This document shows positions 44,737 through 58,204 of a DNA stretch of 64,000 nt, piece by piece. Each line of letters opens with the position of its first letter. The stretch's first letter is position 1. Location: contig OW799236.1 of the NCBI GenBank assembly GCA_941918925.1, positions 81,060,213-81,124,212 of the forward strand. Direction: 5' to 3'. The DNA is from Phyto melanocephala. Its lineage: Eukaryota; Arthropoda; Insecta; Diptera; Rhinophoridae. Made by a program: the position numbers and the translations under genes. Under the pieces are notes generated by a model. It was not told the origin of the DNA and ran no database searches. It saw nothing but the letters and a program-made list of their open reading frames with translations.

Positions 44737-45432
44737 CAGTGTTGCCGTTTTCACTGCGATCGCAGTTTTTAGCTGCGATTTGCTCATCGTCACTGCGTAA
44801 CTGCGTTTTTTTTTTAATATAACTGCGTTTTTCAGTTTTTGGTAGTTTTCCTCTTTTTTTGATCAGCAACGCCTTAACATGATTTACCTCAAACGTGTCT
44901 AACACGTAAGTCTGTAAAGGCTATAACACAACGAGATAAAATTGCCACCCTGTTAAAAATATAGCAGCTAGATGGCAACATTTTCTGCTGTTAGGTTACG
45001 TTGCAGTTGACTAGTTAGGTCTTTAATTAATATGTAAAAAATCCCGTTAGAAAAACATAAACAAACTATTTCGTGAAAAAAATATTTGCTTTTCAGTCCA
45101 TTTATTAATTTTTTTATTGTTTCGAAATGAATGGGTAAGTTGGCGTTTAAAATAACTAGAAAATATTACATAATATATATTTTTAGCAGCCAATAGAAAA
45201 CTAACAAGAAGACAAATGGAAAGAAAAGGAAACTCCCGGCAACAACACAAGGGCAGAATAAAATTAACTAAAAAAAATTAAAAAACAAGTAATTCTTAAA
45301 AAAGGCCAAAAAAGTGTTAAAAAAGTGAAAAAATAACCTTTTTTTGTCCAAACGAAAACGACATTTTTTTTTCTCGTCACTGCGTTTCACTGCGTTTTTT
45401 TTTTGTCGATTTTTTGGTCGGCGGCAACACTG
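44737..45432. mobile_element. hAT MITE, 696 bp, perfect 8-bp TSD
   Basis: TIRs CAGTGTTGCCG at both ends. ATTTTAAC is duplicated exactly at 44729-44736 and 45433-45440. Subterminal clusters of ACTGCGTTTTT/CACTGCG at both ends are of the kind bound by hAT transposases. I see no transposase coding. The intact duplication suggests fairly recent insertion. Confidence 0.9.
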
Positions 45433-45440
45433 ATTTTAAC

Positions 45441-46345
45441 ACTGTCGTGTTGCTTGTCGGAAACTACTATTCTGTTACCTGTCACTGCTGTTGTCGATTT
45501 TAATAGAAACTTCTTACGTTTTATTGTTAAACTCACATTGCCACAATTGTGCTTTATTCAGTAAATTCATTTTTGTTCAAAGGTAAAAGTGAACTTGCCA
45601 ACAACTATACCCATAGATGGATTTTATTTTAGATTCTTAAAAGGCAACATATATTGCTTGTATGTGTGCATATTGTATTGAGTGTGTTTGACAATAAACA
45701 GAGTTTATTGTCTCTAGTTGCAGTGTGTCAAATGAGTAGATTTCTAGGTGCTTTTTGGTTTGTTAAAGGCTTGTAGACGAGTTGAAAACACAAATCCTAA
45801 AATTCAGAAGTATTAATTTAGCTTTGATAAAGAGTAGTCCAATCTTATGTACTAGTGTTAATATACAAAAAGCAAAACTAAAAAATATTTATAAGGATTT
45901 GTTTAAAACTTATTTTAGATTGCAATTTAATGGTTGTTGTTACACTTTATTGTTTAAAATTTTGTAAAATTATTTTACATTATTATGACTTGTCATGTCA
46001 AAGCTCTAAAATTATTTAATTATAAGATAACTATTTTTTTAATTAATAGGTTTTTGATTATTTTTTATTATTTAATGTGAGTTTTTTCACTAACATTTTT
46101 TAAATTGACCAACAAGGATCAAAAATTTTTAATTACTTATCGTGGTGCTTTCACTTGTTTTTACCTGCATTGTAACTCTCTTGAAAACATTGATGTTGAT
46201 GAAGTTAAAAACAGCAACAGTAGTAACAAGCAGCTAACAATCATGTTAATTTTAGAAGAAAATAGAAAATGTCATAAGTCAGCTTAAAAAATAACGAAAA
46301 TTTACTTGTTCTAATAAATATATACTCAGTCCACAAGAAAAACCT
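45441..46345. other. AT-rich spacer, nothing recognised
   Basis: No supported feature. Confidence 0.4.
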
Positions 46346-46552
46346 TCACAATGAAGAAGAAATTTACGAAAACATTTTACTAACATATCGAATTTATACA
46401 AAGAAAGTGATAGATATTTTAGTATATAGAGATTATTCCATAGCAATTACTGTTAATAACAAAATATTAAATTCTGTGCCATACAAGTAAATACAAACAA
46501 TTAGTAGTGGGTATAAAAGATTCGGCACTGCCGAATATAGTGCTCTTACTTG
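46346..46552 (+). repeat. A repeat 3' fragment (A4)
   Basis: TTTTACTAACATATCGAATT, AAAGAAAGTGATAGATATTT, AGTAGTGGGTATAAAAGATT, a CGGCACTGCCG hairpin, TGCTCTTACTTG before T's. Lacks the mariner MITE found in A2, A3 and A6, showing the empty site. Confidence 0.8.
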
Positions 46553-48589
46553 TTTTTTTTTAAATATAGGCAATAAGTTTTGGCGCAAACTTGTAACAAA
46601 ACAGTTGACAATATGCCCGCTATGACAATGATGCAATTATAACCATTTTAGCAAAAGTCGACTTAAGCGGTTTTTAATTTTTGCCACAAAATCAATATTA
46701 ATATGGCCACATTAATTTAAAACATTTTATATTATCTGAATTTGTGTAAATCTAACTCTTATTATATTCTTTGTATTATCATGTAACAACTGTAATGCTT
46801 GTCAAGTAAAGATTTAACCCCTTTAAACCTCTTACATAGATTACTTATTCATTTTAACAAGGCAAAATTTATTATAAGCTTTTTAATAAAAACTACTTTT
46901 ACTATATTTTACAATATTTAAGTAATTAACATAACAGCCAACATAAATCGAAAACTAACAAACAATTTACTGTTAAAAAGGTAATGAGTTTATGGACGTT
47001 TGTTTTTTTATATAAAAAATTAGAAAACAACAGAAGTAAGATCTAGTAAAACCGCCACCATTGCTTCTTTTCTCATACCAACAAAGTGTAACATGTCATT
47101 TATTTATTTCATCTTCAACGTTTATTTCTGCTTGTTTTCCGATTTTTTTGTTTGTTCATCGTTATTTTATAGCTGTTCAAAATTGGCAAATAAATCGAGT
47201 AGGCGTAACTAATTTTAAACTAAAATACTTGAAATAGGCGGACGCAACCATAAATTTGTACACCAGAATAAAAACATATATTTCTTCCAAACAAAGCGAA
47301 AGCAAAAAACAGAAAAAGGGGGAGGAGAAGATAGATGTTATAGTATTCTTAAATAAAATTCATGTCTTTCTTCTATTACTTTGTGGTATTTACAATTACG
47401 AAATTATCGTAAAAATTATGTTTCTTATAATAAAAAAAAAAGAAAAAAAAAAGCTGGACTAAATACAGAAATTATACCATGTGTGTAATATCATATTGGC
47501 TGGGTAATTTATTAAGCTAAATATAGGGATATTAAATACAAAAACTGTATAAAATTTGTAATTTTTTTCTTTGGTTTACATACATACATACATACATACA
47601 TATAGTATTGAAAGTTTTTTTTTGTCAATATTTGTGTATATTGATGGTGGTCCATGGTGGTGGTTTTTTTTGCTAGGGCAGACAAATTTTCGCTTTGCAA
47701 CTAAAACTTTTTAGCAATAAGTTTCTACCATGAAATCTCCGTAAATTGACAAATAATATGGATTTCATATTTGTTTCAGTGGTGCCATATTCAACTGGAG
47801 ATAATGATGAAATATTAGAGTGGCAGGAGAAAAAATTACTTCTCATTTCACAACTATATTTCAAAACCAAGAGATAAGCAATGTAGTTTATCATGACATA
47901 TGGGTTTTTGCAGTTGTTCTTAGAGACTTCCAAAAAGGGATTGTTATACTGGGTGATGATATATAGCAACATAAAATAATTATATTGACTTTTATACTAA
48001 AGCATATTCTCTGGAATTTACGAGACGAGAGAATAGATCTATCTATCTATTTCGATTTCAAAAAACTAAAAAGCTCTAGAAAGAAGCATTGACTGTTACT
48101 CAATTGCTTGTGTATTTTTTCAAGAAGTATGATAACAACATAAAACAGAAATGAACAACATTAGTCGATGTTGCCTACTAGTCTCTTCCATCTAGGTAAG
48201 AGGCAGAATTCATATGGGTTTAACTTACCATTATGAAGGCAATAGTAACACATATATTTTTCCCACAAACTATAAACTGATTACAGATCTTCAAGTATGT
48301 ACAGGAAGCTTTCACTGCTATACGTGCTATCATGAATAAATGCATTAATTTAAATTCTAAGCTCTACTTTGCACCTGGAGTCCACAATAATGCATTCAAT
48401 TATGAAAAGTTCTGGGTAGGTCTGCTAAGTATGAATTTATTTCATTTACTTAATAAAGCTATAGCTATTATTCATTATTATTTCAATATTTCGTAATTAT
48501 TTCATACTAAGGGCGAAGTGCGATAGGGTTGCACTTTTACATTTTTATCCGTAACAGTAATTGAAAAAATATATTTAAAACAACGAATA
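46553..48589. other. AT-rich spacer; (TACA)n tract
   Basis: A TACATACA run lies at 47576-47601. No gene recognised. The longer frames at 47256-47462 and 47673-47972 have no domain. Confidence 0.4.
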
Positions 48590-48830
48590 ATGATATATTC
48601 GACTATACCATAGCTAGAGTGACCACGTCGTAGCTAAGTCTAGATAGCACATTTAATGCTATACGCCATTTATACCCATATTGATGAGATTGAGAACAAA
48701 AAAAAAACTGCCAACTTGTTTAGATCTCCATCTTTGATCTTACACTTTTTTAATAGTTTACTGCATACTGCTGGTTAAACCTTTTCATTTGATATCTCTT
48801 TCGTCTGTAAATTTTAGAAACAATACCTGC
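48590..48830 (-). repeat. degenerate C repeat fragment
   Basis: Minus-strand text CTTAGCTACGACGTGGTCAC and ATTGTTCTCAATC-like spacing matches the 3' part of C repeats (GGCTAAGCTACGATATGG). Ends unclear. Confidence 0.45.
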
Positions 48831-49061
48831 TTATGGCTCAGGTACTCCTAAACTGTTTTATTAATTTTTCCCAGAAGTTGGTGTAAAAACTTTAGCTTGA
48901 AAGTCGGCATCTTATTCATCTTCAAAAATAATTTGCAGCATGAAGAACTTATATATTTAGAAAAACTTATAACTTTGCCGATAAATTACTGATTGGTTTA
49001 GAATTTGTTACGAATAGCCCTAGAAATTATCATATAAAATATAAACAGTAACAAGATAAGT

Positions 49062-49255
49062 AGGTAAGAAGAACAGATAGCTGTTGGGCAGCTTACTTGG
49101 GTCCATTATATTGGTTCCATAGTGATACTTAAATAGAATAAAAAGAATAGAATAGAAAAGTAGAGAAAGAGAAGCGGATCAGTTAGGAGCCTCCGGCAAG
49201 AATTGAACCCGCTATTGCCAGACTAACTAACCAGGATACAAATAATCAGGGTACC
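49062..49255 (-). mobile_element. tRNA-derived SINE copy S1
   Basis: On the minus strand a tRNA-like head reads GGGTACCCTGATT.., then GCGGGTTCAATTCTTGCCGG, matching the Pol III B box (GGTTCAATTC). A pyrimidine-rich body and a tail GTAAGCTGCCCAACAGCTAT plus CTGTTCTTCTTAC follow. It pairs with S2 at 58205-58424. Not a functional tRNA: I cannot fold a proper cloverleaf. Confidence 0.7.
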
Positions 49256-49299
49256 CAAACAGTAACAAATTTTTTTTAGGGTTGACAAGTTTTAGTTTT

Positions 49300-49623
49300 T
49301 CTAGTAAAAATATCGAAAAATACAAGGGCAGTGATGTTTATTTGATCATATTTTTTAAAGTTATTCGGCAATTGTACTGGATTTTTATAGTAATTTATTC
49401 TAATGTATTTCCAAAAGATTGATATTGTACATAGCTCTGTGCAGCATATGGGGCTGTCAAAAGTTGATTTCAACCAACACACTGACAGACATATTTCAAT
49501 CGACTTTTCTATTTATAAGCTTTCAGCAAATATATACTTCATGGCTTCAGCAATAAATATTGTAAAAACAACAAACTGAATGACAAAGCCATATATACTT
49601 TTGGGACCAAAGGTGAAGGGTAT
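49300..49623 (-). repeat. B repeat 5' fragment
   Basis: Matches 24380-24590: GTTGATTTCAACCAACACAC, ATAAGCTTTCAGCAAATATA, GAATGACAAAGCCATATATA and GGTGAAGGGTAT. The 3' half is missing. A5 begins about 30 bases further on. Confidence 0.65.
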
Positions 49624-49655
49624 GAAATGAAATTGTTATTTAGGACACAAATTTT

Positions 49656-50602
49656 TATACCCGATTCCAAAAAAAATGGTGGGGGTATATTCATTTTGTT
49701 ATTGCGTTTGTAACACATCGAAATATCCATTCTAGACCCCATAAAGTATATATATTCTGAATCGGTGTTTCATTTTATGACCATCTAGCTATGTCCGTAC
49801 GTCTGTTGAAAGCACGAAAGAGGTCGCACTGAAAATGATAGGGGCTCAAATTATGCCAGAATATTTCTTAGACACAAGGTTTGTTTGGTATTGAAAATGG
49901 TCTAAATCGGAATATTAGGAAGAGAGTTAAAGCTTGTAATGCAAGAGTCGGTCGAAAAAACCGTGTCCTTCCAACATCGAATAAAATGTAATTGTGTCCA
50001 AAGGCATTAACGTAAAGTCATGAAACATCGAATGTATATTTTCTAAGTAAAACCAATATTTTTCCTTGAAAATCGCTTTAATTCATGCATTAGGAAAGGA
50101 GTTATAGATCAAAATGTAAGAAAATTTATACCGCATAGTTTATATTTAAAATTTAATAAAACCGACAAAATTAGATGTACGATTCTGAAATTTTGCAAGA
50201 ATTGCTTTTTGGTCAAAAGCTTTGTTGTTACGGAAAATAAGTGCTACACGCCCACTTTAACGCCTACCTTCTATATAACGGCTTATCTTAAGTTCAGTTT
50301 CTATTTGGAGAAAGTTTTGAAAGAATAAAGGACTATATTGAAATATCTCAGTTTTATTTAATAGCAGAAACTTAATTGCCACGCCTGCTTTCAGTTTCAT
50401 TTATTGAAAGACTAAATTTGCTAAAATATTTTACTAACATATCGAAGTCATACAAAGAAAGTGATACATATCTTATTATAAACAGATTATTGCATAGCGA
50501 TTACTGTTAATAACGAAATAAGAAATTCTGAGCTATAAAAGTACACAAAATTGGTGGTGGCTATAAAATAATCGGCTTAGCCGATTATAATGCTCTTATT
50601 AT
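49656..50602 (+). mobile_element. A repeat copy A5 (short form, no MITE)
   Basis: 5' TATACCCGATTCCAAAAAAA plus ATGGTGGGGGTATATTC. The standard core follows (ACCCCATAAAGTATATATAT, CTATGTCCGTACGTCTGTTG). About one tandem unit (CACGCCCACTTTAACGCCTA). 3' TTGGTGGTGGCTATAAAATA, hairpin TCGGCTTAGCCGA, TGCTCTTATTA. At ~950 bp it is the shortest near-complete A copy. Confidence 0.8.
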
Positions 50603-52876
50603 TTTTTTTTTTTTTTAATTTTACTGCAATCTAAATTGAAAAATATTATTTCTTTGGAATGAGGAGAAGCTTAGATTTTTCTAAAATAACGCTAATTTGT
50701 TCAGCTTTTCAAATAAGATTAAAACTTTGGCTTAATTGAGCCCACTTAATAACTTTCTGTCCACTTAAAGCGAGAAAATCCATTTTGTATTCATTTTCAA
50801 TATAAACATTAAAAATAAAAAGGTTTATTATTTGATTACTTTCTTAAAATTACTTGAGCTGAATATAAATTAATAACGCAAGATTTTTGGTTTGTTTTCT
50901 GTCTATTATTTAATTTTGCTCTCAAAATGTTTAATTTTAACGTGTCGTTACAAAGGAACCATTACTTTCTTAACATTTATTTTTTTGCCAAGTGATGCAG
51001 ATTTTTATGCAATTTACGCGAGTATTTTGGTTTTCAGGGAAAATTATCTCCTTTAAGATAATACGTGAAATGATTGATTTTGGCCCCTATGTGCAGCGGT
51101 ATGTCTGTTTCTCATATTATCTCATTTTCATAAAGAAACTGAATACATTGTGGAACTTATTTCAATAAGGGACTTTAATATAAAATTTACCACAACAGAA
51201 TTCCAAACATTTATGGAAGCCCCCATAAGCAGTAAACGATAAAAAAATATACAAGAACAAAAACAAAAAAACAACAACAACCATTAATGAATATCGGAAA
51301 ATTTTCCCAGTTACCAATGAGTCTATGAAAAGCGACTAGGCATAGAGAGAAGGATGGAGAAAAGGAAAAAGTAAAACAATATTAAGGAAATTAAACAACA
51401 ACTTAACTGTGTCCTGATTTATGGCACTCGTTGTCTTATATTTATGGTCATCGACATGCCAGCTTGTGGTTTTTTCTCATTTCACAATATTGCACGTCTA
51501 CTCATCAGCCTCATCATTAACATAAATAATCATTGCTGCCATTGTTGTCATCATTATTATTATGCACAGAGTTAAGAAATACAAAGCAACAACAAACATA
51601 GAAAAAAATGCAATATTTGTAGTAATTTGTTGTGGTCTCTTTTTAGTTTTTCTCTGGCCAGACACTGTGTTATTTGATGCTTCGCATAATCATCGTTCAG
51701 GATAAGGACACAAATTGTAATCAGAATAGAGGGTGGATAATTTGGTAAAGTGAAGTAAACTGCAGTTAAATTGTGGTTAAATTTTGGGACTACTTTTTAT
51801 TCTATAAAGCAGACACAAACCTATGCACATATAATGGTACATACATACACGCACACACAGGCTTTTGACAAAACCGGATGTACATTTTAATGAAGACTGT
51901 AATTATTTAACAACTTGTTTTGTTGTTGTCTACTGTATAGAACACATGTGTTTATGCATGTGTACAGAAGGAATACGTGGGTGGTACATCAAGAAGTGTG
52001 TGCACATTTTATAATACATTATCGTATGATATTAGTTTGATTTTTTTTCTCTGGTATTTTATGATGATTACCTATTTGTTCTTCTTTTTTTTATGCTGCC
52101 CTACTCGACTCCTTCACTCACAGTTTTTCACTTGAAATTTTTTTTGCTGTTTCTTTATTTCAACCTGTTGTTTTTGCATTTATGTACAAAGTTTATATTT
52201 AGTTGTTGTAGTTTTTGCCGTTGTAGTAGTTATTTTGCGTTGTCATGGACCCAAGGGTGTGTTGTTATAATTTGTTAACTAATTGAATAGTTATTTAAGC
52301 TTAATTGTTAGAAATTGTTAAGATCCTGTTACATCCTTGTTCAGCAGAATATTTTATTGTGTAAAATATAAATGTATAGACACACGACTTAACAGATGCC
52401 ATAATCAATAGTTTTATGAAACGAAAAAACATGGAAAAAAATCACAATTAGTGTAAGAAAAGGATGAATGACAATTAAAGTTAACTGTGGGGAATAGTGA
52501 TTGTAAATTAAATAAACTATTTAAGGATATTTAATGACAAAATTAGCGAAGTAATAACAGCGAAGTATTTGTTTTATTATCAGGAACTAATTAGTTGAAA
52601 GTAATGTTAAGTTTGTTTTACTTTTGCACAGTGTACAAATACACCTTCAATTGCTGACCTTTAATTTGTATTGTCATTTTCATTTCATAATTATTAATGA
52701 ATTTTTATATCCTCTCTTCAATGTGGTACTGTATTTCGTACGAAGCTTAAACTTTTCTGATACAATATTTAGCTGATAGTTAACAGGCAGAAATATTCTT
52801 TAGTCTTTCTTTGATTTGTGTGCTTAAACGAGGGATAGGCGTTCTTAGAGTATGGCTTGGTATGTTAGGGTTATTG
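50603..52876. other. AT-rich spacer, nothing recognised
   Basis: Contains ATACATACACGCACACACAG at 51841-51860 and poly-Q-type CAACAA runs. No gene. Confidence 0.4.
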
Positions 52877-52878
52877 TA

Positions 52879-53743
52879 AAGCGTGATTTTTAAAGCGTAG
52901 TTTTTTTTTAAATCTAATAAAATACTCATATTTGCATTATATATTCAAAATTTTTATTGAAATCGATAAATTGGTCTTTGCCATTTACTTTCTAAAATTA
53001 ACTTAATGCAAATGCTGCCCGCGGCTCTGGTTCAAATGGTCCATCCCTAAGGTCCAATTTTGCATCCCTTTTTAAACATTTCGGCCTGTATTCTATGAAT
53101 AGCACGTGTTATGTTATATTCTAAGGCTAACCAACTACTTCACATAACCTCACAAGAAATAGTCGAGGGGCATCAAATCATATGATTTTGCCGGCCAACT
53201 CACAGGGCCTTTTTGATAGATTAACTGCTCACCGAATTTATCCTTCAATATGTCCTTTGTTTTACGAGCTGTGTAAGTCCAACTCAGCCAATTGGGGTAA
53301 AAAAGTCGCTTATCGTGGCTCGTTATCGTTCGCCGTTGACGGTAACGTTTCTTCTACCGTCGTCTTTGACTAGAAATGGACTGATGATGCAACAAGACCA
53401 TAACCCACACCAAACTGTCGTTTTTCGGGATGCATCGGTAACGCTTGTATGGCATGTGGCTGTTTTTCACCCCAGATGCGACATTTTTGCTTGTTTAAGT
53501 AGCCATTTAGCCGCAAATGAGCCTCATCGCTGAACACAAATTTTCGATAAAACAGTGGATTTCACAAAGCACGAATTTTGATAATAAATTTCAACGATTT
53601 GCAGTCGTTGCTGGTTTGTGAGATTCTCCATGATGAAATGACAGAGTGTCTTGAACACCTTTCACTTTCACAGATGTAGTTTGGACACAATTACTAACCA
53701 GTTCTGCTAGCCCGAAAAACTTAATTCATAACAAATCACTCTT
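52879..53743 (-). mobile_element. Tc1/mariner element T2, internally deleted, TSD TA
   Basis: TIRs AAGCGTGATTT (left) and inverted AAGAGTGATTT (right), flanked by TA at 52877-52878 and 53744-53745. The minus strand gives a start MENLTNQQRLQIVEIYYQN (~53630) joined to LSKICVQR, then TTVWCGLWSC, VTVNGERYRATISDFF, a second deletion, SWPAKSYDLMPLDYFL and GYVK. Stops and shifts throughout. A fly mariner-like family related to T1. Confidence 0.85.
53060..53635 (-). pseudogene. Tc1/mariner transposase pseudogene (T2)
   Basis: The N-terminal helix-turn-helix start, part of the catalytic core, and the end motif 'WP.KS.DL.PLDYFL.GYVK' survive. The QDGA catalytic segment is deleted and the second and third catalytic regions are not both intact. 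Plus-strand frames at 53182-53533 are shadows. Confidence 0.82.
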
Positions 53744-53745
53744 TA

Positions 53746-56085
53746 TAACATCCTTAAAAATGTAGTTTTATGGTTATGCTTACAATGTTTAAGTCCACAT
53801 GATATCTGTCGTGAATGTACTTATTAAAAACTTATCTCCCCTGGACACTAAAGTTTTTATCTTTAATTAAATACAAAGTGTTTGTGTCAGCTGAATTACA
53901 AAATCAGAAAAACACTCCATTTACAGAAATCCGATAAACCTATATCACTTTAGAATATTCCCTCTAATATAATCTGTTTGCCTTTATGAATCATTAAGAT
54001 TAAAAAACTTTTTCATTTACAAACAAAACCTTTGTTAAAATCTCTTTTTCTTTGTTATTTTTCAAATCAACAATTAATCTTTATATAAATAAACATTTGC
54101 ATATTGTCACTAAGTTAAGCAACGTATTTGATAACTTTTTGTTAGATTTAAGGCTGCTTCCAAAGAATAACTTCTTTATATTTACAACAAATAGTAGTAG
54201 CATCCACACACACACATACACACACACACACACATCATAAACAATGAAACACTAAAGCAACGTCTGTTTCTAACAAAAATCTATAAAATATGCAATAAAT
54301 GATTTTTCAAACACAGACAGACATACAAGCACAAAGTTCTCTCACTAATGCTCACTTATAACAGCTTCCATTGACTACACAATCATAACACATACATGCA
54401 TATATCGAATGCAAAACAACACACATGTACCCCATTAACAACAACAGCAAATTCATACACAACAAACACCCTGAACTCTGTTAACGAAATACGAAACAAT
54501 AATTTTTATATCTCCACTTTCCATTAAGGATATTGTTTGCGTATAGAAAGTTTTAGCTTTTATTTTCTTTCTGCAAACTAATATTTTTAGATATAATCCT
54601 TTCAAATAATATTATCATTATTATTGTTGTTTTCACTATATAAACATACGCAAACATACAATACTATTATGACTGTAATGGTATGTGTTATTATCGTATG
54701 CAAACATAATGGAGTATTCATGAATTATACATGTGCGAATGAACAGTGACTCAAAGGAGTTTTTGGTCAAATTATTTGATAGGATTAGGGAATGAAATAA
54801 TGTCTTAACTAAGCATGTAGTAACAGTGATAATGCGAACATATATTCCCCAGATTCACATTTGTTCTTTCTTTTATTTATTTTTATTTATTTCTCCGTTG
54901 GGTAAAAAGTATTATGTCTGCTTGGAATATTGAAAAAATACGCAGTCCACGATTCTTTTCAGGTAATCTGTAAAAACAGCTGCAAGGATATTGTTTACTA
55001 CATATAGACAGAAAGGAAAGAAACATTCGGAGACTAAAACAATTTAAATTAAATTTCACGTTTTTTTATATCAATCATTTTGTGATATAGTTTTATTTTT
55101 TACTATTTAGTAGCACTCGGTTTAATAGTTCCAACAAAGTTTTTGCATTATATTCATTAGGAAAGGCATTTTTAAATAATATCCAACCGTTTGTTAAAAA
55201 TCAACAACAAATAGTATTCGAGGGCTTCAATTCCCTTTCTCCAATCCTTATCATTTTTGGTATTAGTTAGGAAATAAAGATTAAAGTTTCTCAGAACGAC
55301 ATCAAATGTACTCATTGTTATGGGCGGTAATACTTCCTCTGCTCTGGTTCTATCGACTTTGAGCTCGAAAAAGAAATCGATGTCGTAGTCAACTATACAG
55401 AACTTAAAGCATATAATAATTATTATTTTACAGATATGACATTAAATACATTTATTTTATTTATTTGGATGGTACAACGCTTCCTCAATACGTTCCTATC
55501 CCATTAATGAATTTTACAACGTCTACTACCAACATTGAAAACTCTATGGTATATAGTTCTTAAAAAAGTCAAAGAATGAGTTTTTTATATGGGGCGTATC
55601 ACTTAATCTGCTCTGATCATATCGTTTTATGGATAAAATATGAGATTATAAATGTAAAAGTATTAAAAATATATATTATATTGTATTTTATTTTTATTTA
55701 AGGTGTCACGCTTCTTGTTCGTTCCCAGCTCATTTTAAGCCCAACTATTAAAGTTATTATAAATACCCCATACGAGGTTTGAAGATTTTATATACAAAAG
55801 TACTTTGGATATGCGGTGATTTTATATAACATTTGCCACGCCGTCTTAAATTTTAAAGAAAACAAAATATATATAAATAAATCTTTAGTGGTGCGTCTGT
55901 CAACGGACAGCATTTCATTTATTTATATTTATTTTCAGATTTAGTTCGTCCAGTAGAGCGATTCACCAAATTGTCTTAATAATTGTTCGCTAAAAAAAAT
56001 AAACAACGATTTTGGTATTCCATAATATATTCAAATGATAGTTGTTGTTGTCATCTAAACGACAATAATGTTTGTGCTTATTTTT
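53746..56085. other. AT-rich spacer; (CA)n microsatellite
   Basis: A CACACA tract lies at 54205-54233. Between 55190 and 55860 there are degenerate lines with GGGCGG and 'CCACGCCGTC' motifs that may be old A-type tandem units, but I cannot align them securely. Confidence 0.4.
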
Positions 56086-56099
56086 ATACCCTTATAAGT

Positions 56100-56480
56100 T
56101 GCTATCGAAGGGCCCCTTGGCAGAAATGCAGTCAGGGTACTCAGGAGGACCATGAGCTGGATAACTGCTTTAGTCACAGGACATGACAACTTCATATATC
56201 ATCTGCACATTATCGTGGTTGTGGAGGATGATGTTTGCAGAATGTGCCTTGAGACTGCTGAGACAGCGGCGCATGTAGTATGCGAATGGACTCTGTGATG
56301 AGGATTGTAGATAATCATCAGTCTGCAATGTGAAGTCGCAAAAGTCTAGAATAAGCGCCTGGGATGGCACGGGACTCAGTAAGGTCGGGGTAACCTTGTA
56401 ATCTCTGGGTAATGAAAAGGACCCGTTTATGGAAGAGGTCTGCTTTGATATCCCCCCTACATGAATATATATATGTTGTT
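56100..56480 (+). pseudogene. LINE C-terminal fragment (RNase H-type LINE)
   Basis: The plus strand reads WITALVTGHDNFIYHLHIIV, then VEDDVCRMCLETAETAAHVV, CEWTL-stop (56158-56300). C..C.E..ET..H..C.C is the Cys/His tail downstream of RNase H in R1/LOA/I-type LINEs. Upstream pieces (RAPWQKCSQG) are degraded. Apparent 3' sequence follows to about 56480. Confidence 0.6.
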
Positions 56481-56615
56481 ATAAAGTATATATATTCTGA
56501 ATTTTTATACATACAGTAGTTGATTTTACTAAGTCCATTAATCCGTGTGATGCTAGAATCAACTTTTTGAATCCCCTACGTATACTTCAGACTATTGTGG
56601 GGTATAAATTTATCA
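56480..56615 (+). repeat. HINE-like core fragment
   Basis: ATAAAGTATATATATTCTGA, ATCCGTGTGATGCTAGAATC, AACTTTTTGAATCCCC and GTGGGGTATA match the core of the B repeats. Ends degenerate. Confidence 0.5.
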
Positions 56616-56879
56616 AATGTTCTTTCGGAAAGTGCGCTACTGGAAAGCAGTTGTTTGAACAAATTACGAGAGAAAGAACATGATTGCTGCTATTTTTTAG
56701 CCAAACAAAGTCAGATTTTGATGTTCTTATGGATCTTCTTGAAACGTTTTTTTTTTGCGGAATATCTTAGCGGAAAATCTTAGTTCTTAGTTTAATTGGT
56801 CAATTGCCGAAGAATGTCAATTAAAAGCTTAGATTATCGATTAGCTAATTAAGGTTTGGTCACTATTGCACCATATGGT

Positions 56880-57112
56880 CAGTTATGGTCTTTACATGTT
56901 TAGTGGTGATAAGTAACAAAATTGCCATATTAGTTACTGAGACACAATAATTTCTACAATATTCATTTGCTATCTCATAATGTATATATAAATATTATAA
57001 ATCCTTTAAGATAGAGAAGTTGAATTAGTATAAACGCTAATACGTACTTACGCATAATCTACATGATGGTAAAAATGATGTGAAGGTATATAGATAGCAC
57101 TGTTACTTGTTT
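56880..57112 (+). repeat. degenerate B/C-type repeat
   Basis: ATAATTTCTACAATATTCAT, then TACGCATAATCTACATGATG, TGAAGGTATATAGATAGCAC and TGTTACTTG at the end. The order agrees with the start and 3' end of B/C repeats, with most of the middle missing. Confidence 0.5.
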
Positions 57113-58204
57113 ATCGATATATAGTTAAATCCTTAACTCGACTTAAAAACCATTTGTTTAAGTCTTGGTTTAAACATGACTACCTTTGGGAGTGATGCTA
57201 ATGGTAAGTTAATTTCATAACTTTATTTAAACAAAGCTGCCACTTGATTGTAATAGTTGTCGATTATCTTTAAAACGTATTAGGTGAGTCACATAAAAGT
57301 TAGTGCAAACAACAATCAGTGTCGACAAATTTAACGATTTTCACACAGTTAAAAGTAAAAGTAAAAAGGTAAAAGTGATTCGTACCACAGGTCTATTTTA
57401 GAGACCTGCAAGATTTTAAAATAAAATGCCAAGGCTTTCATTAAAATATTCACAAGAATAGAGACAAAGTAAAGCCTACAATGATCTACAAATTTATTAA
57501 TTCAGATCTACTTATGTAATTTCATTGGTTTTACATTTATAAGGGGGATTAATTGTGTGGTCGAAATGCGTTGTTCAGATTGTTACAATGAGGTAACAAA
57601 AATATACAGATTTCAGTTAGTTAATTGATGTGAGAATCATATTGAGTGGTATTCGGAAAACTAAAACACATCAGTTTTAGAAATAATACAGCGATTAGTT
57701 TAGAGGAAAAGTATGGAATATGTTAATTATTTTAGCAGAGACGGCAAAATACTTGCAAATACAAGAGCAGCAAAACAACAGAAGCAACAAAAGTCTATAG
57801 GGTTTTGTATAGTACTTTGAACGAGCGAAAGCAATGTTTAGTATTAGTACCGGCTCATTTACTGTCAAAATTTTTTTTTTAATTTTTTTATTTAGTGCAA
57901 TTTTTTCGTTAAGTGTATTGCATACATTTTGTACATTTTCAGTGCCTTAAGAAAGGTAGGAATTAGCTGGTCCTGCCTGGGATGAAATTAACACTACAAA
58001 GTGGAAAATCGCATGTTTAAATCACAAATTCTTTAAGCGCTCGTGTAAGTAGGTAAGCACAAAGCAAACGATTCAATAAGCGCTTTTTGATAAACAAGGT
58101 TTTTAGTACGAAAATTTACTTTAAATCAATCAAAATTACGAAATTATTTTTTCAACTAACCATATGTTTATCAAATTCAAATGGAGCTGACAGTTTTTAA
58201 CGTC
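57113..58204. other. AT-rich spacer, nothing recognised
   Basis: No supported gene or repeat end. Confidence 0.4.

Noticed and set aside
47673..47972. 99-codon minus-strand frame
   Set aside because: No domain recognised and no splice or start context. Length is within chance for this composition.
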